From positions 56,089,787 to 56,153,786 of the forward strand of contig OX421962.1 of the NCBI GenBank assembly GCA_949128115.1: a stretch of DNA of 64,000 bases, read 5' to 3'. A program made the position numbers and the translations under genes. Origin of the DNA: Anaspis maculata (taxonomy: Eukaryota > Arthropoda > Insecta > Coleoptera > Scraptiidae). The notes under the pieces were generated by a model that saw nothing but the letters and a program-made list of their open reading frames with translations, was not told where the DNA came from and did not search any database. Positions within the stretch are counted from its first letter, which is position 1, and every line of letters begins with the position of its first letter. This document shows positions 49,516 to 60,815 of this stretch, piece after piece.

Positions 49516-49742
49516 GATCGTGTGGGTTTATTCCTTGACGGATTATTACCATTTTGGTCTCTTTCGAAAACTACAAGGATGTACTTTGGTTTGAGCCCAA
49601 TGGCATTTCCGAAATCTAGAAAAAATATTAAATTTTGACATTTGAAGAAATTATTTTTGGATTTTGGAAATGCCAATGGGCTCAAACCAAAGTACATCCT
49701 TGTAGCTTTCGAAAGAGACCAAAATGGTGGAAATCCGTCAAG
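49516..49742. repeat. family S MITE, second copy, truncated
   Basis: The same arms as 49200-49499 but lacking the outer GCGTTGC ends. It lies 16 bp downstream in tandem. Confidence 0.8.
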
Positions 49743-50493
49743 GTTTAGCTACATAATATCGTCACGATAGATATGCTATGTCTATGTATATAGTGACAGT
49801 TGTCACCGTCAGTCACCGTCTTGGCGACGTGGTAAAAGATATATAATCGTCTCTACTTGTTGGTGGCTCTTCGTTAATGCTGTTAGGTTGTCTTTGTCAC
49901 TGAAGAAAATGATACCGAGCGCGACAATACTCAAGAAAATGGAATGAAAGTGCCCACTGCCAAAGGTCCTATCAACAGCAGGTATGAAGAAGATATGTAC
50001 AATTGTACATACAGAGAATGGACGAGTTTCATGTGGAGAGAATCTTTCAACACAGTGCACTCACGAGCATCTCTTGCCTTATGCGATGGTGGTGACAAAA
50101 ATGTCACATCATACATAGCACATGTAGTCAACTAGCTGTCAAGATATTAGCATCGTACCATTTGTACATTGAGCACATTTTTTTTCCATAGCTTACTCTA
50201 ATGAAAAAAGGCATGAAACTGATAGTGATAGAACATCAAAATTTTTGTCATTTGAAAAAACAAAGCGACAGGGTCTTGCTTCATCGTGATTATGACCTGA
50301 TCGAATGGAAGGCTTGGTTGCTGGCTTCATGATCATTGTACATTGAAGACTCCTTGCTATGCCACTTTTTTTGAAATTACAGAAAATTGGGTGGTTCTCA
50401 CACTAACTGTGCTCCTGACAGTACATTCTCTCAGTCGTTCTGATTCAAGAAAATATGCATCATATGACTCTATCATGAATCGTGAAAAAGGTA
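49743..50493. other. no gene seen
   Basis: 49809-50135 is open on both strands for 60-80 codons, but no domain or splice-site pair is convincing. Confidence 0.35.
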
Positions 50494-50991
50494 CAGGGTG
50501 TTGAAATTTACTCGAAAAAAAGTTTTTTTTTGGTGATAACTTTCATAAAAAGGTCTGGATTCACACAAAATTACACAAAGGCACTCTTCTTCCTAAGCTT
50601 GATGTTATGGAGATCTTTTTGATTCCAGGAGAGGCGCACCAGTGGTGTGTAATAAGGTCACATCTCATTTATTTCAAAGCAAATTTATGTCACTGTCATA
50701 TGTTTCATGTTCTTTTGTTATTAAATCTGATTTCACAGATCACTGATTAGGGTCTTAGTTTGGGAGACTATAGCTTGGAAAAAAGTTCAAATTAAACTTG
50801 GCCAGAACAATTTTTCAGTTAGCCAGGGAATCACTGAAACAAATGTTGTAATTGGTTGTAATGGGTCATTTACTAAATGTAGTTGGTGTTATTGTAGAAA
50901 ACAATAACATAAAGTAAAAGTAGAAAAGATCGTCAAATTTTTTTGATCTTAGTTTAATCTTTATCTTTAGTGTGTAAATTTTGACACCCTG
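50494..50991. mobile_element. MITE, 498 bp, CAGGGTGTT ends, TA target duplication
   Basis: It starts CAGGGTGTTGAAATTTAC and ends TAAATTTTGACACCCTG, flanked by TA (50492-50493, 50992-50993). Only the terminal 20 bp or so are inverted. Confidence 0.65.
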
Positions 50992-50993
50992 TA

Positions 50994-52258
50994 TCTTTGT
51001 TAGAAAGCGAGTTGGAGGTATATTAAAATCTTTAATCGGGGCTAGATTATATCTAAAATACTTTGTATACAACCCAATACTGCTTTTTCTCGGCAATGCC
51101 TACGACACTGAAGTTGATCACTTCTTGTCCTGGCATTCTCCCGAAAATGGGTCTGTCGCAATTTTGACTTCATAAATGGACTAAACTAATGCGGAAATGT
51201 GGGAAAAGACATCAGGTACGCCAATTTTTCATGTTCTTATAGGTAAAAAAAAATTAAACAAATTTTTGCACCAGCCGAAGACTTTACTTTTTTTAACAGT
51301 GGAAAACGATAGCGACATGGTGACTAATGCTGTTATGGTTTGTGATAGGATCATACGTTTCCTTTTTATTAGGCATAACAGTATTAAAAAGTGGCTTCGT
51401 AGTAGCTTAAGTCCTTTTAAATTTCAAATGACCCCTCCCCCCCTCGGGCAGAAATTTTCGAGGCGCTCCTTATCAATCGAAAGAGCACGGTCGTCTGGGC
51501 TATTCTACCAATGCTCGTGCTTTTGTCACAAAGTGCAAGGTTCACTTGATTTTTCGTCACTAATGCTTTGATGCACTATGCACTAATGCACTTATGCTTT
51601 TCGCTTTGAATTATATTAACTGAAACCTTGAAACATCTCCAGTTTTCACTGGCGATTATAAGAAATACTGCAACTTTCTGAAAGATTTTTTTGATAGGTA
51701 ATTTTTTCATACTGGATCTGCTGCATCTGCTCCTGCACCCACAAACACCCAGCCAGATCTATGCTCTCTTCGTCTTATTCAAATATGTCTTACCCCGCCG
51801 CCGTTCTTTCCTTCAACCCACTAAAATTGGAAATGTAACGTATTTCGAACAATACTTTTTGTTGTGTATGAATAAGATATTTACTCGTATTAGAATACTG
51901 TGTTTACCTCAACTGTGAATGCTTTAAAAAGAACATAATTTCTGATTGGTCAGGTTATTTAGCCTTTTGTAGAGTTGGTGTGCGTTTATTCTTCAATTGT
52001 TCATCATCTCATTTTTGTTTTTGCGGGGAACTTTGTTTCAGTGAACACAGCATTATGTGTGTGGCTTACAGTTACTTTTTTTCGGAGGCTTCAGTGCATC
52101 AGTCGATCAGTCGAGGAATTAATAAAAGTCTTATTTAATACCTGTTACGAACATATCGCGAGTTTCGTATGTGTGATATTGTCCTTGCGTTGAAGTTGGA
52201 GTTGCTGCTTCTGTTGTGTTATAATTTATTACGTGCACATGATCAGAACCACACTAAA
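50994..52258. other. no gene seen
   Basis: AT-rich. An open frame at 51197-51571 (plus) lacks recognisable motifs. Confidence 0.35.
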
Positions 52259-53425
52259 TCATTTTGACAGGGTGGCAGTTTCACCGGAACTGCCCATGCT
52301 ATCGGGCGCCATTATGTCGAATGTCTGTGTGGTCTTGTCCAACTTTCATAAATCCGGCACTGCGGTGTCGAACACCTTCATCTCCTGTAGACCGTTGCAT
52401 CGCTCCATCCTCGGATAGGAGTACGCCCTTTGGAGCGCCTGCAGCGAACTTGAGGACAACGTCCGCTCCAGTATCTCACCCCAGTACTTTTCGGACAGCC
52501 CCTCGAGATCACAGCCTTGGGTGTGGGGCGGAATGCCAGAGCTGCTGTTCGAACAGCAGTGCTGCAGCTGGTGCGTCTTGGGCTCCTTGGGTTTCCTGCA
52601 AAAAAACTGAAATATTTCTAGTTAGAGAACGGATCTGCAGAACTACACTTCGTTAATATTTTAATGATATAGTGGGTCGTATTGGGTTCAAACTTTGAGA
52701 GCTGCCAAGTTTCCGTTGTTGCTTAAAAGTTTGTGAGAGGCAGCAAGTAGACTTCTTAATTAATTTGAAAATCAATGATGATTTGTATGGGAGGCAAAGT
52801 ATCTATACCTGCAGACGAGAACAAGTAGCAAAGTTTTTACAAGATGAGTAAATTAAACGCATTTTTTCGCGAGTAGCTAAAACCAAGTGGTAAATAAAAC
52901 TGGGAAAAGTTCTGAATGATCAGACATGAGTTAAGTTAGACACAAGTCTCGTTAAAATCAGTTGATTTGTGAGAAAGTCAATATGGCAAGCCAAGACGGC
53001 GGCGCGAATCGTAAATCCAACCCAAAATCATATGGTTAATTTAATAGGACCAGTATTATTGTAGTATGTTCCAATCTAAAATTTCAATAAATTTGGTTTC
53101 TATTATTTGTTGGAAAAAGTTGAATATGGTAGCTGGGCCAATAAGATCGTAAAACCAACCTAAAAATCATAAATCAATTCACATGATGTCCCAGAACTAA
53201 TCAGAAATTCGTCAAACATACAGTCGTTAGATGATGTTGAAAGCAGCTAGGAATTTTTTTCTGCTGAATATAGAAGTATAAAAAAATTTGTTGTTTTTTC
53301 AAAAAAGTTGTGGAGGTTCGAAAATTTACCTGTTCGCCACACCTTCCGCCCTCACTTTGTGAGTCAAGGTGCTTATGTGGATGATTTTTTTTTTGTTGTT
53401 GTTTTTGGCTACGAGCAGAGCTCAT
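52259..53425 (-). CDS. candidate two-exon transcript in a GC-rich island, unknown protein
   Basis: ATG at 53425 opens 32 codons (MSSARSQKQQQKKNHPHKHL and onward) and ends at a consensus donor CAG|GTAAAT (53330/53329). A strong acceptor, TTTTTTTGCAG, precedes 52595. Joined in phase 0 this gives a 60-aa product ending at PHPRL. The acceptor exon is much longer and more protein-like in another frame (52595-52349, with GCDLEGLSEKYWGEILERTL and a stop at 52348-52346), which would need a different upstream exon or one base less in the A10 run of exon 1. That frame stays open past the stop to 52261. It may be a real gene with an unseen exon, a pseudogene or a non-coding transcript. I do not recognise the protein. 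Confidence 0.3.
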
Positions 53426-53579
53426 TCAGCCACGACTTTGCTTGAATCTTTGAATGTTTTCTTTCCAAAAACATCTTGAAAAGAGAAAAAAAATCAAAAG
53501 TCAAATGAAGAAGTAAAAAGACGAAAAAAAAAACCGAAAACCAAACTAAACATCCTCTATGGTACTAAACTTTTGAAAC

Positions 53580-53924
53580 TTACACAACCAAATCTATTCT
53601 GTGACAAAAATCAATTATTTCCTTGGTGACGTCTCCGTTCTCCAAGGCGATAAGGAATAATGTTGTTGCATCGAGGGGAAGAGCTAGTCCATAACCTACC
53701 AAATTCGATAACATTCTGTTGGATTCAGCCTTGTGTTTGCCGCAGGAGAAGAAGATATGGTCCACATCAGCAATTGAAACATTATCACAGTCACAAAAAG
53801 GTGTATCTACCATTCCTAATTTATACAAATGTGCCGGAAATCGGCCGTGATTGAAAATAAGACGAATAGGTAATAAGAGTGTAGGATGCCCTAGATGTGG
53901 ATGATCGTCTGACCCATATGACAC
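53580..53924 (-). pseudogene. 3' fragment of a non-LTR retrotransposon ORF2 (C-terminal zinc-knuckle region)
   Basis: About 110 codons read IRLIFNHGRFPAHLYKLGMV, then DTPFCDCD, DVDHIFFSC and a leucine-rich tail ending in a TAA at 53580. The order nHGRFPaHL, D-x-P-x-C-x-C, H-x3-F-x-C is the C-terminal pattern downstream of reverse transcriptase in Jockey- and R1-like LINEs. The frame breaks upstream, where a different frame continues, and no reverse transcriptase core is present. No poly(A) tail is visible downstream. It may or may not belong to the same family as the ORF1 at 1581-4264. Confidence 0.8.
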
Positions 53925-55453
53925 TTTGTAGCCGAGAGATAATTATGTCGATAATTATTAGACGACGTAGGCCGCATTGAATCGGCAGCTTCGTTTTCGT
54001 GATACGATACCTATCATTGAATCGAATATTATACTATTGAGAAGGTACTATTATTGGAGCGAATGTAGGAATATACCCATTGTTCCTTGAGCAGTGAAGT
54101 TAGAATTTTGACCTTTATCTCAGAATTTCACCTCTAATCACAGAATTTCGAATTTGAACGCAGAACAATGGAAGAAAGATTTCCCTTGTGCATCATAGGT
54201 TAAAACCGATTCACCCTGTATAAACAGTTGGAAACACTGTTACAGTTGAAAACAATATAAATCAACAACTACTTGCTGAAAAAAACTAATTATCATTTAA
54301 GTATCTAATATGGAAATTTTCATTGTGAGATTCGGAAATTACCTTCCATTTTGATGATAGACTACTATTATTACGAGGATATAATTCTAGAACTGAACTG
54401 TTATTGCATAGTTTGATACACAACATAAATTTGAATTGAATTATTAATGAAGTAAACAAAACATCTTCAATTTTAAACAGTCAGGACTTTCGTCCTTAAT
54501 TTGCATAATTTGTTCATTTTTTTGATTGGTACCTATTTCAGTATAGGAGCGAATTGCTGGGACCTACTTACTCTTCGAGAATTTGGAGAGTCCGGACAAA
54601 TGGTAAATAACCTAAAATTGTATTATCGCCGAGAGTAAAATATAGAGATATTTTCAAGTAATAAAACCTCTTTTGAACGTTAAAATCTAATAAATATCAG
54701 AAAGGGATAGCCGAGATAGCACTTTGTAAAGAAAATATAAAACTTTCATGGGCATTCTTGACACTGTTCCAAGATCTATCCCAGAGGTTTTAAGGAATGC
54801 AACTTATCAGATATCTCCTCGGATATCTCGGATGTACGAGGAGCCACACGGGCTTGACTAAACGGAAAGGATTTGAATTAATATTTATGCCTTGGCATTG
54901 TTTTTTTTTACTTTGCAGCAAACATTGGACAAATCACAGTCTAATTAAAATAAAACTATTATCAAAAAAAATAAATGTGTTCAAAAAAATTCTCCAAGAT
55001 ATTCACTTGTTGAATGTCTATCTACAGAAGTAACAATAATACGAGGATGCATTTGAACTATGCGTGTAATAATCCTTGGAATTTGTCAGTAACGTGCTTC
55101 GAATTTTGAAGTACCAAACTTGGACACAGCTAGGTATATGTCTAGGGTAAAACTGAGATCATTCCCATACTTAGTAGGTACACAGCAAGATAGCTTGAGA
55201 ATAACTGATGTAATTGCCATAGATAGAAAAAAATGCAGCATCCATTTGAGACCCAACCATCCGCTTTGAAGCTTACTTAAGATCAACCAAATTTTGTCAG
55301 TGATGAAAAAAATCTAATCTCTAAGCCTACCATGCCTTATTATAAGGAAAGATTCAATGTCAAGTATAACCATTATTGGCTTACTTTTCCGTTCTCGCAG
55401 TACTTTAACAAAAATTACATAGAATTTCAGAAAACATTCAAACTACTAAAAAA
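53925..55453. other. no gene seen
   Basis: AT-rich. ATTCACCCTGTATAAAC near 54210 is a lone CAGGGTG-family terminus. Confidence 0.35.
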
Positions 55454-56454
55454 TCTGTTGTGGGGCGACACAAAACTTTCCCGGCGGTATCCAGAGACGT
55501 CAGTAATGATTTTGATCGAAGTGTCCCTTCGGGAGGGGGCGATTCGATTTGGAAATTGATGAAAAAATTCTATTTAGTCGAGCGTTTAGCGAGCATCCTG
55601 CATCCATTGTTGAGCGGACAGAAAAAATGACAGGTTAGGTCAGTTTTCCAAGGTGATGAAATGATCCAAAAGGTAGAACTAGGTAGCTAACTGTTGTGAT
55701 ATCTCAAAAATGCAATGCTGGTTCCTTATTGAAATTTTTGTTCCTACTTCAGATATGATGATGAAATTACAAAAACTTGATTGAAAACTTTCACTGCATC
55801 TTTGTGTCAAATTTCAACTCTATATTTTCAATTTAGAGCTTGGGCAGACAAACCCAGACCCAATGTGCCACCTGAGGGCTTCCGATCAAAATCATCCACC
55901 CAAAGTCTAATCAGAACATTCCAGGCTGAACTTAGGCCTCCGTACCTGATTTCGATTTGATCGGATCAATAATTCGGTAATTATCGTGACTGAACCGCTT
56001 AATTTGTACGATCGCATGAGTGGTTTTATATTTTCAGGAGGAAAATTTCCGGGAAATTGGAGAGAAATTATTGGAAAATGTTCAAGAACCAGTTATCTAT
56101 TCTCTAAAAGAAACATTCCAAGAAATCTGTTCACGGAATAAAAAGTTGGAAAATTTGCAGTTTTTCCAGAGAGGAAAACTCGGCAACTGTTGATCCGATT
56201 TCGAAACTTTTTCCTTCAAAAATTAGCTCAATCTTTTCTCTAACTTTTATTCACAGCATGTCTGCACCTAAAATTGATATTTCGTGGGGCTTACCGCATG
56301 TAGAAGTTTGCATTGCGTTTTTCTCAAATTCACGGAATGTGCAAATTTCATTTTGAAAAAATTACATTCGGGAAACCGAAACCGTGTCAACTCTGAAAAT
56401 AGACCTGCACGAGGGGCGAACCGCAGGAAGAATTTTGTACACCAAAACTTCCAT

Positions 56455-56625
56455 TTGCATTGACTTCTACTAACTTCCACTGACTTCCACCAACTTCCGG
56501 AAGACTTCCACTGACTTCCGCTGACTTCCACCAACTTCCACTAACTTCCAGAAGACTTCCACTGACTTCCACGAACTTCCAAGACTTCCATGAACTTCTA
56601 CGCACTTCCGCGAACTTCCATTTTT
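56455..56625 (+). repeat. minisatellite, unit about 10-11 bp (ACTTCCACTG)
   Basis: About 15 imperfect units of ACTTCCRCTG/ACTTCCACGA with occasional GAAG spacers. Open frames through it (VEVSGS-type repeats on the minus strand) are a by-product of the repeat. Confidence 0.9.
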
Positions 56626-56869
56626 ACAAATTTTCTCAATTTTCAAAGACTTATGAAATGTGAGCAATGAGGACATTCCTTATTAAGTAAGTGGAGTCAG
56701 GTCGTGCGATGAGCTATTTGAAAAAGCAAAATCCAAGGAATCTACGCCAACTTGAGGAATTTACTTGCTCATACTTGTTCACACTTAATCTTCCTTGGAC
56801 TGTGGAAATGATACTTGAGGAGTATGTAGTGGGTAGGTTCGATAAGAATGAAGTACTCAAGTTCCGAAA

Positions 56870-57800
56870 TTATTGCAACAAAATTCGAAGAAACATAGGA
56901 AATTGAAAAATAAGGGGACTTTCTTGATAAACATACCCTCGCAAGCGTCTAATAACGGAGATAGGTACAGGCCTTCGAAGTTTTTTTTAGAACAGTTTTT
57001 TGCATAACTTTTGAACCGTCGAACCGATTTTATTCCAATTTGAACCAAAGTTTACTAAAACAAGTCTTTGCTGAACAGTAGTAATGCATCTCATCAAACA
57101 TTTCTAGGGGCGAAGATAATAGGAGCTTCCCTCTCCCTTTTCCCTCCCTTTTTTTCACCTTCTTCAATATTTTTGGAAATGGTTCCAATTTTTAAATTGG
57201 ACGTTTAATTTAGAGAAAAAAGTTACTTGTGCAAAATTTCGATTCGGCGCTTCATTTTCGAGGTATTTGGGTTTGAAAACTTTAAAAAACATCTCAAAAT
57301 CGCCATGTATTTTTCCAGGGCCCAAATTTTATTTTTTGAAAAAATTCATGTTTCTCGTCAAAAAATGGTGGTACATCAACTTGAAACGCCTAGAAAAATG
57401 TATTTCAGTTGAAGAATCATGAGTTTTCTTGAATTTTAATTTTTAAGGCCTTTGAAAGTGGCGATTCCGAGATGTTTTCCGAAGTTTCAAACTCAAATAT
57501 CTCAAAAATGGTGCAACTTTCAGCAATGAACAAAATTTCAAAACTTGGAACCATTTCTGAAAATATTCAGGAAGTAAAAAATAGGGGAAAAGAGAAAGGG
57601 TACCTTCTATTATCTTCGCCCTTGAAAGTGTTTGATGAAATAAGTCGCAATTCTTCAATAGAGACCTGTTTCAGTAAAGTTTGGTTTAAATTTGAATAAA
57701 ATCGGTTGAATAACGGTCCAGAAGTTTTTCAAAGAAATATATCTGATTTCAAAAAAACCACTTTAAAGGCCTGTATCTCCGTTAACCGTTAATAGTTATT
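56870..57800. repeat. diverged family C fold-back sequence
   Basis: It follows 23670-24600 through both arms (AATAAGGGGACTT, AGATATTTGGGTTTGAAAC-type blocks, AGGCCTGTATCTCCGTTA) but lacks the outer CAGGATGTC ends. Confidence 0.75.
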
Positions 57801-58369
57801 TACATAATGAGGCAGAAAAGTGAATCTTCACAGGGATAGTAGGCATATTCAAGGACGAGCGTGAGCGAGGCCTAGAAGTCTACGTGCCCTGTAAAGACAC
57901 TTTCCTGGCGTATTATGTATAACGTTTTACCCGAAACTACCTCGATAAACCACAAAGAAAGAAATTATTCTGGCACAATTTGGCAAACATCACGTTGCTG
58001 GGTCCGGTTTCCAACAGTTTCCAGCAAACAAAACGTTTTTGACGCAGGAAAATCTCAGTTTCCTGCGTCAAAAGACGCTTGTAATGGACACTTTACCTGT
58101 CAGTTTCGGGTAATATACGTTTATCTACAAGCGGTAAATAATACCCGCCACTTTTAACACGTCGTCATGGGCGACGTGCTGAAAGTGATGATCCTGCGCG
58201 TTCCTGTCATATTCTCAATAAATTCTGACATTATTTACCAAACATTTCAAAGACCAGTGTAGATAACATCTTGTACGATACACGCGTTAAAAGTATCTTA
58301 TTTTGTGAGCGGGGTTGCTCCATACTCGCTTCTTGTATCGTAAATAGCTATTATGAGGGTATGTTTATT
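57801..58369. other. interior of the composite element, no gene seen
   Basis: It contains AACGTTTTTGACGCAGGAAA with a local inverted pair (TTTGACGCAGGAAA and TTTCCTGCGTCAAA, 58037-58071). Nothing coding is recognised. Confidence 0.4.
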
Positions 58370-59151
58370 CAGAAAGTCCCATTATTTTTTCAATCTTTTA
58401 TCTCCTTGTGCATTTTGTTGCATCAATTTCGGCACACCTGTATACAGGTGTTTCGCAATTACGGTTACAAACTTTTAGGGGAGATTCCCCATCAAAAATG
58501 GACTAGAAAAAAAAATAACTTCGATGTCCTAAAATGCTCCGTTGAAAAGTTACAGGGTTCAAGTTCAAGTTGAATTTTTAAAATCGATTTTTTCACATAA
58601 CTTTTGAATGGTGTGACCGATTTTGTTCAAATTTGAACCAGAGTTCATTGAAATAGGTTTCTATCGAACAATATAAAGTGTTGCAAAAAAAAAGATCAGG
58701 CGTGGATAATGGGGGGGTGTTTCTATTTTTCACCCCCTATTTTTTACCCCACTGGTTATTTTTCTAAATTATTCTTATTTTTTATTCTACTCTCAATTTA
58801 AAGAAAAAAAATTCCTTCAGCAAAATTTTGATCAGAGGCTTCATTGTCGAGATATTTGGGTTTGAAACTTTTGAAAACATCTCGAAATCACCACTTTCCA
58901 GAGCCCAATTTGTTTTTTTTTTTTTGAAGGCTCCTTGTTTCTGAGCAAAAAAAACTGTGGTTTATCGACATAAAAAAATCTATTCAACTTTTCAGTTGAA
59001 GAATCATGAGTTTTCTTGATTTCTAATTTTTAGGTCTTGAAAAGTGGTGATTTCGAGATGTTTTTCTAAGTTCCAATTAAACCCAAATGTATCGAAAATG
59101 AAGCCTCTATCAAAATTTTGCAGGATTAACTTTTTTTTCTAAAATGAGTTT
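58370..59151. repeat. second family C-like segment, leading to the transposase tail
   Basis: GCATCAATTTCGGCACACCTGTATACAGGTGTTTCGC at 58420-58456 is two transposon ends head to head. Diverged arm sequence (GATATTTGGGTTTGAAAC, CATCTCGAAATCACCACTTT) continues to 59150. Confidence 0.65.
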
Positions 59152-59310
59152 AAAATTCAGCCGAAGTCGATTGAAGAACTGCGGCGGAGAATTACCGAAG
59201 AATGTCGCGCGCTTTCAAGAGAAATCTTCGAAAATGTTCGACAAGAGTTCGAGAACAGACTTTATTATTGCCTTGAGAACAACGGCAATCATTTTGAACA
59301 TTTGTTGTGA
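59152..59310 (+). pseudogene. C-terminal tail of a Tc1/IS630-type transposase
   Basis: 52 codons before a TGA, with SIEELRRRITEECRAL, NVRQEFENRL and the ending GNHFEHLL. The block [SIEELRxRI]-[EFENRLxxC]-[GGHFEHLL] closes many insect Tc1/IS630-related transposases, after the DDE catalytic domain. Here the catalytic domain is missing and only the tail is left, so it cannot be active. It adjoins family C-like arm sequence and so hints at which transposase moved that family. Assignment is by remembered motif, without a search. Confidence 0.65.
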
Positions 59311-59629
59311 ACATTCGGTTTTTTTTACGACACCTAAATATTTTTCATGTACTATCTACCTATCTTCCTACCTATGTGTTCAGGCTGTTTTTACCGAGAA
59401 AGATGTGCCTTAATCGGAAAACAAAATCACTGGAGTTTGCATGGCTTGGCACCAAGCTCGGCACTCTTCAGCGTACAATATTCTACAATATTTTTCTTTA
59501 CATGCGCCAGCCGCTGGTGCTTGTACTTGCAGTTACACTCAAGTACTTATTGTTGTACACCAAATGTTGATTATTGTCAACAACGAGGTCAACAGTGTGC
59601 AAAATAACATAGCCGCGCATGCCCAGTTC

Positions 59630-59800
59630 TCCAAAGACTTCCACTAACTTCCAGTAACTTCCACGCACTTCCGAAAGACTTCCATTGACTTCCACTGACT
59701 TCCACGAACTTCCTCTGACTTCCACTAACTTCCATCAACTTCCTCGCACTTCCAAAAGACTTCCATTGACTTCCACGGACTTCCACGAACTTCTGAGCAT
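59630..59800 (+). repeat. second minisatellite of the ACTTCCACTG type
   Basis: About 15 units related to 56455-56625, in the same orientation. TTTGTACACCAAACTTCC lies beside both arrays and GCGGTTCGCCCCTCG flanks them in opposite orientation. Confidence 0.9.
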
Positions 59801-60419
59801 TTGTACACCAAACTTCCTCAGCGGTTCGCCCCTCGGACCTGCACGACGCTCAATACAATCTACTTTCGATATCAGTTGAAATTTCCAAAAAAAAGTCGAT
59901 CCCCGAGCAGGAATAAATTTTTGAGTGGAGTCCTGCTACAAAAGCGAGTCGTGCTGGTCGAAACACCGGCGAGAGCCCCTCCTGAGTGGCAACGGCCAGG
60001 AGAAATTTCGAAAATTCATTACGCTCAACTGGAGAATGGTGGAAAACTGCAACTGCGGCCTCAATTTGACTCTTTTGTTGTGTTGCTTCCTGCCAAATCT
60101 GGTTCCAATCCATCGGATAGATTTTGAATAATCAATTGGTAAAGTTTTGAACTTTAACATTTTTTATTATTTGACAGATGACAGATAGGGCAATGTTTCC
60201 AACTGTTCTGAATACAGTTTTTCAAGGGCTTTCAAATGACATATTGCAAGTTGAGTTCCGTGAGATATAGCTTCTGACATTTGATGATAGTGACAGTTGG
60301 GTTTGACAGATGACAGCCAAAAACTAATGGGCTCTTTTCAGGAAACAACCATGTTTGTATACCAAATATCAAGTCGATCCAGTCAACGTTACGGCAGTTA
60401 TCGTGGAAGATCACAGACA

Positions 60420-60445
60420 GACACACATACACACACACATACACA

Positions 60446-60529
<84 letters not shown>

Positions 60530-60530
60530 G
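60420..60530 (+). repeat. (CA)n microsatellite, about 110 bp
   Basis: Nearly pure ACACAC with early ACAT interruptions. It is at the same site in the family B element as 16842-16879. Confidence 0.95.
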
Positions 60531-60815
60531 ACATCATTCTGAAAATGGTCTTAATCGTCTTGGAGGACCTCAAAACGGATATATCCGGTGAAATCTCGAA
60601 ACTTTTTTCTGCACGATTACAATACTTTCCCTCCGTGTTCGTGGGTGGGCCGGGAAAGTAAAAATAGATAATGAAATCCGACTCCTCGATGAAATCGTTT
60701 TGAAAATTCTCAAATCGTCGATATACATTCCACGTAATCATTCATTTTGCCCCCCAAAAAATTTAAGAAAAAACTTAATATTTAGTAATTTTTCGTAATC
60801 TTCCATAGATACATA

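Larger units (their letters stand above)
55454..60659 (+). mobile_element. family B element, 5.2-kb composite copy
   Basis: It has the same ends as 15205-17015: TCTGTTGTGGGGCGACACAA at 55454 and GGGCCGGGAAAGT ending at 60659. Runs of A flank it (55448-55453, 60660-60664). The extra length comes from two minisatellites, family C-like fold-back sequence (56870-57800, 58370-59150), a transposase tail and a long (CA)n. It is either a nested pile or a larger family member. Confidence 0.7.

Noticed and set aside
56268..56676. Serine/valine/glutamate-rich repeat protein on the minus strand
   Set aside because: It is a direct by-product of the ACTTCCACTG minisatellite.
60232..60741. 169-codon frame with poly(CV) stretch
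   Set aside because: This is the (CA)n microsatellite read on the minus strand.
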